Shown piece by piece: positions 62,456 to 64,000 of a stretch of 64,000 bases of DNA (position 1 is the first letter of the stretch; each line of letters opens with the position of its first letter). The position numbers were made by a program, and so were the translations under genes. The notes beneath the pieces are model-generated. The model searched no databases. It was not told the origin of the DNA and was given only the letters and a program-made list of their open reading frames with translations. The stretch lies in NCBI GenBank assembly GCA_005217565.1, contig SJCO01000003.1, forward strand, positions 434,001 to 498,000, in the 5' to 3' direction. The DNA is from Puteibacter caeruleilacunae (GTDB lineage Bacteria; Bacteroidota; Bacteroidia; Bacteroidales; Prolixibacteraceae).

Positions 62456-64000
62456 TTACCGCTTAACAACTCTTTCTGTCTTAACGACTTTATTAGCATC
62501 GTTGAACAAGGTAATGAAGTAAACTCCAGTTCCTAGTTCACCAGTCTGAATTGTCATCGAAGGATTAACTACTTGCTTAACTACCTGACCAGCAATATTA
62601 GATATCACTACCCTACTGATCTTTTCGTTAGAGCTCAAGTTAATTTCATTATCAAATGGATTAGGATAAATAGTATATTCTAATGCATCTAATTGATCTA
62701 CATCTGTTACTACATCACCAGTAGTAAATTTCCATGCGTCTGGATCATCGATTCCTGGGAATGGATTTCCGTTAGCATCAGTAATAGCACCTGCGTCAAC
62801 TAGTACGTAGTACTCAGTAAACTTGTCTAACCATTGTGTAGAAGTATCCCAGTCAGGAGTTACTACATGACCATCAATCATATCTGCAGTGATTGTAACT
62901 GTTACAGCTGGATCAGTAGAACCTACAGGAATAATCTTGATAGTTCCTGAACCAACCATAATTGGCTCATTGAATGTAGCTGTTACTGCAGGATGCGCAT
63001 CCGATGTAGTTGAACCTGATGTTGGACTGTAGCTCAATGGCATTGGTGTTGAATCGTGAGCATAAGCAGCTGAAGTTGCTGATGAACTGTTCTCTACTTC
63101 TGTTACCATAACAGTGTAGTTTCCAGTCATTGCATCTTCAAGAGTCATACCTGTAGCACCATCTACCATTTCACCATCCTTATACCATTGGTAAGTTACA
63201 TCAACAGTATAAGCTGAAGCTGTAAGTACATCACCATCGGCAGTTATTTCAGGAGCTGGAAGTTCCATTACAGTAAGATTAGTTGTTCTCTCACAACCTT
63301 CTACCATATACTTCACAACATGGGCTTCTGCAGCTACACCATAATCCTCACCGTCAGGACCAGTTACCATACCGCCTGCAAACACATAAGTAGTTACATC
63401 GTTTACAACTGGATTTCCGGTAACAACAAATGGTACACTAATCATAGAGTCATGATCTGCATCTTTAACCCACATTAAGTAACTTCCAATAGCAACATTG
63501 TTAAATGTTCCACTAGCTTGTAGTGTTCCAGGCTCTGTTGCATCATCAGCAGTAATTGAGAACCAGTAGTCATGAGATGCCTCATCACCAGCTGCTTCAC
63601 TTACCATAGCTGTTACAGTACCATCACATTCTGCGTCAACAACATCAACCGAAAGCATCAAATCGTCAATAACCACTAGGTTATATGTACGCTCACATCC
63701 ACCTTCTGGAGTATAAAGAACTGTATGTGGTCCTGCTGCATAGGTATTACCCATTAGCATTGCACTTGTTCCTTGCAGTACGTGCATAGTCATATCTTCT
63801 TCAACTGGCATACCCACAACAGTGTGCATAAACTCTTCCATACACTCATGAGTATCTGTAACATGTATTTCATATACTCCTCGAGCTAAGCCCACAAATA
63901 CAGCTACATCATCAGTTGTCATAGTTTCGTCATAACCTTCGCCAATTACGCGAACAATATAACGGTCAATTCCAGAATCATAACTTAATGCTCCACCAGA
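62456..64000 (-). CDS. Large secreted T9SS cargo protein, C-terminal part (5' end outside the window)
   Basis: The frame stays open to the right edge, with at least 514 residues visible. Repeated beta-rich modules of about 90-100 residues (SprB-like/Ig-like, with NLVVIDDLMLSV and NLTVMELPAPEI segments), a bacterial Ig-like SbsA/Big_5-type domain (PLSYSPTSGSTTSDAHPAVTATFNE..., about 318-435) and a type A T9SS sorting domain at the end (YTIYPNPFDNEINLSSNEKI...GVYFITLFNDANKVVKTERVVKR). The composition is unusually rich in Asp, Met and Val with few Lys. It is secreted by type IX secretion and attached or released; likely an adhesin. The true size is unknown. Confidence 0.9.
   Translation of the reverse strand, partial: SGGALSYDSGIDRYIVRVIGEGYDETMTTDDVAVFVGLARGVYEIHVTDTHECMEEFMHTVVGMPVEEDMTMHVLQGTSAMLMGNTYAAGPHTVLYTPEGGCERTYNLVVIDDLMLSVDVVDAECDGTVTAMVSEAAGDEASHDYWFSITADDATEPGTLQASGTFNNVAIGSYLMWVKDADHDSMISVPFVVTGNPVVNDVTTYVFAGGMVTGPDGEDYGVAAEAHVVKYMVEGCERTTNLTVMELPAPEITADGDVLTASAYTVDVTYQWYKDGEMVDGATGMTLEDAMTGNYTVMVTEVENSSSATSAAYAHDSTPMPLSYSPTSGSTTSDAHPAVTATFNEPIMVGSGTIKIIPVGSTDPAVTVTITADMIDGHVVTPDWDTSTQWLDKFTEYYVLVDAGAITDANGNPFPGIDDPDAWKFTTGDVVTDVDQLDALEYTIYPNPFDNEINLSSNEKISRVVISNIAGQVVKQVVNPSMTIQTGELGTGVYFITLFNDANKVVKTERVVKR

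Overview
The window is a chromosomal segment of a member of the Bacteroidota, most likely a fermentative, probably marine anaerobe of the Marinilabiliales/Marinifilaceae type (the order is my inference). Support seen in the sequence: promoters of the form TTTG-N19/20-TAnnTTTG (rpsU, tRNA operon), PorT and a C-terminal type IX secretion sorting domain, the lipidated TamA-like protein TamL, the gene order rpsU-xer-hpf-tRNAs-tuf-secE-nusG-rplKAJL-rpoBC, low GC, and Na+-coupled transport and decarboxylation genes.

Region 1 (1-16.5 kb) is a hydrogen-metabolism island. A leftward pair (two-PAS protein and SpoIIE-type phosphatase, the latter cut by the window edge) is divergent, across about 1.26 kb of structured non-coding DNA, from a long rightward operon: DRTGG protein, RsbW/T-like ATPase, a putatively sensory [FeFe]-hydrogenase-like protein, a second DRTGG protein, PHP phosphoesterase, histidine-kinase-type ATPase, thioredoxin-like ferredoxin, then HydB-HydA-HydC of a trimeric, NAD(H)-linked, probably electron-bifurcating [FeFe]-hydrogenase. 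A second, rearranged and slimmer set (HydC2-HydB2-HydA2) follows after a terminator, then the maturase HydG. HydE and HydF are not in the window. The phosphatase, PAS, ATPase and sensory-hydrogenase genes together look like an H2/redox-sensing phospho-signalling module.

Region 2 (16.6-23.6 kb) holds a small unidentified membrane gene and the C5-pathway tetrapyrrole genes hemA-hemC-hemD-hemB-hemL-hemE. Region 3 (23.6-27.1 kb, leftward) is a Na+-pumping biotin decarboxylase (oadG-oadA-oadB) with a tandem 25-bp repeat upstream.

Region 4 (27.4-42.4 kb, leftward) is the information-processing core: rpsU, a XerC/D recombinase, hpf, tRNA-Thr/Tyr/Gly/Thr, tuf, secE, nusG, rplKAJL, rpoB, rpoC and a DUF3467 gene. 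Strong hairpins separate rplL/rpoB and rpoB/rpoC. Between tuf and secE, where I expect tRNA-Trp, there is only the 3' part of a tRNA.

Region 5 (42.5-64 kb) is mixed housekeeping: HhH (ComEA-like) protein, NSS Na+ symporter, K+ channel, class II aldolase, TamL, an rRNA-type methyltransferase, cupin, FAD oxidoreductase, PorT, UbiE/MenG, an AIR-synthase-related protein, an SDR, an Ldh-type dehydrogenase, a DUF6165/glycosyltransferase-9/LPS-kinase-like group, a LytS/LytTR two-component pair, a nitroreductase and the C-terminal part of a large secreted T9SS cargo protein that runs off the right edge.
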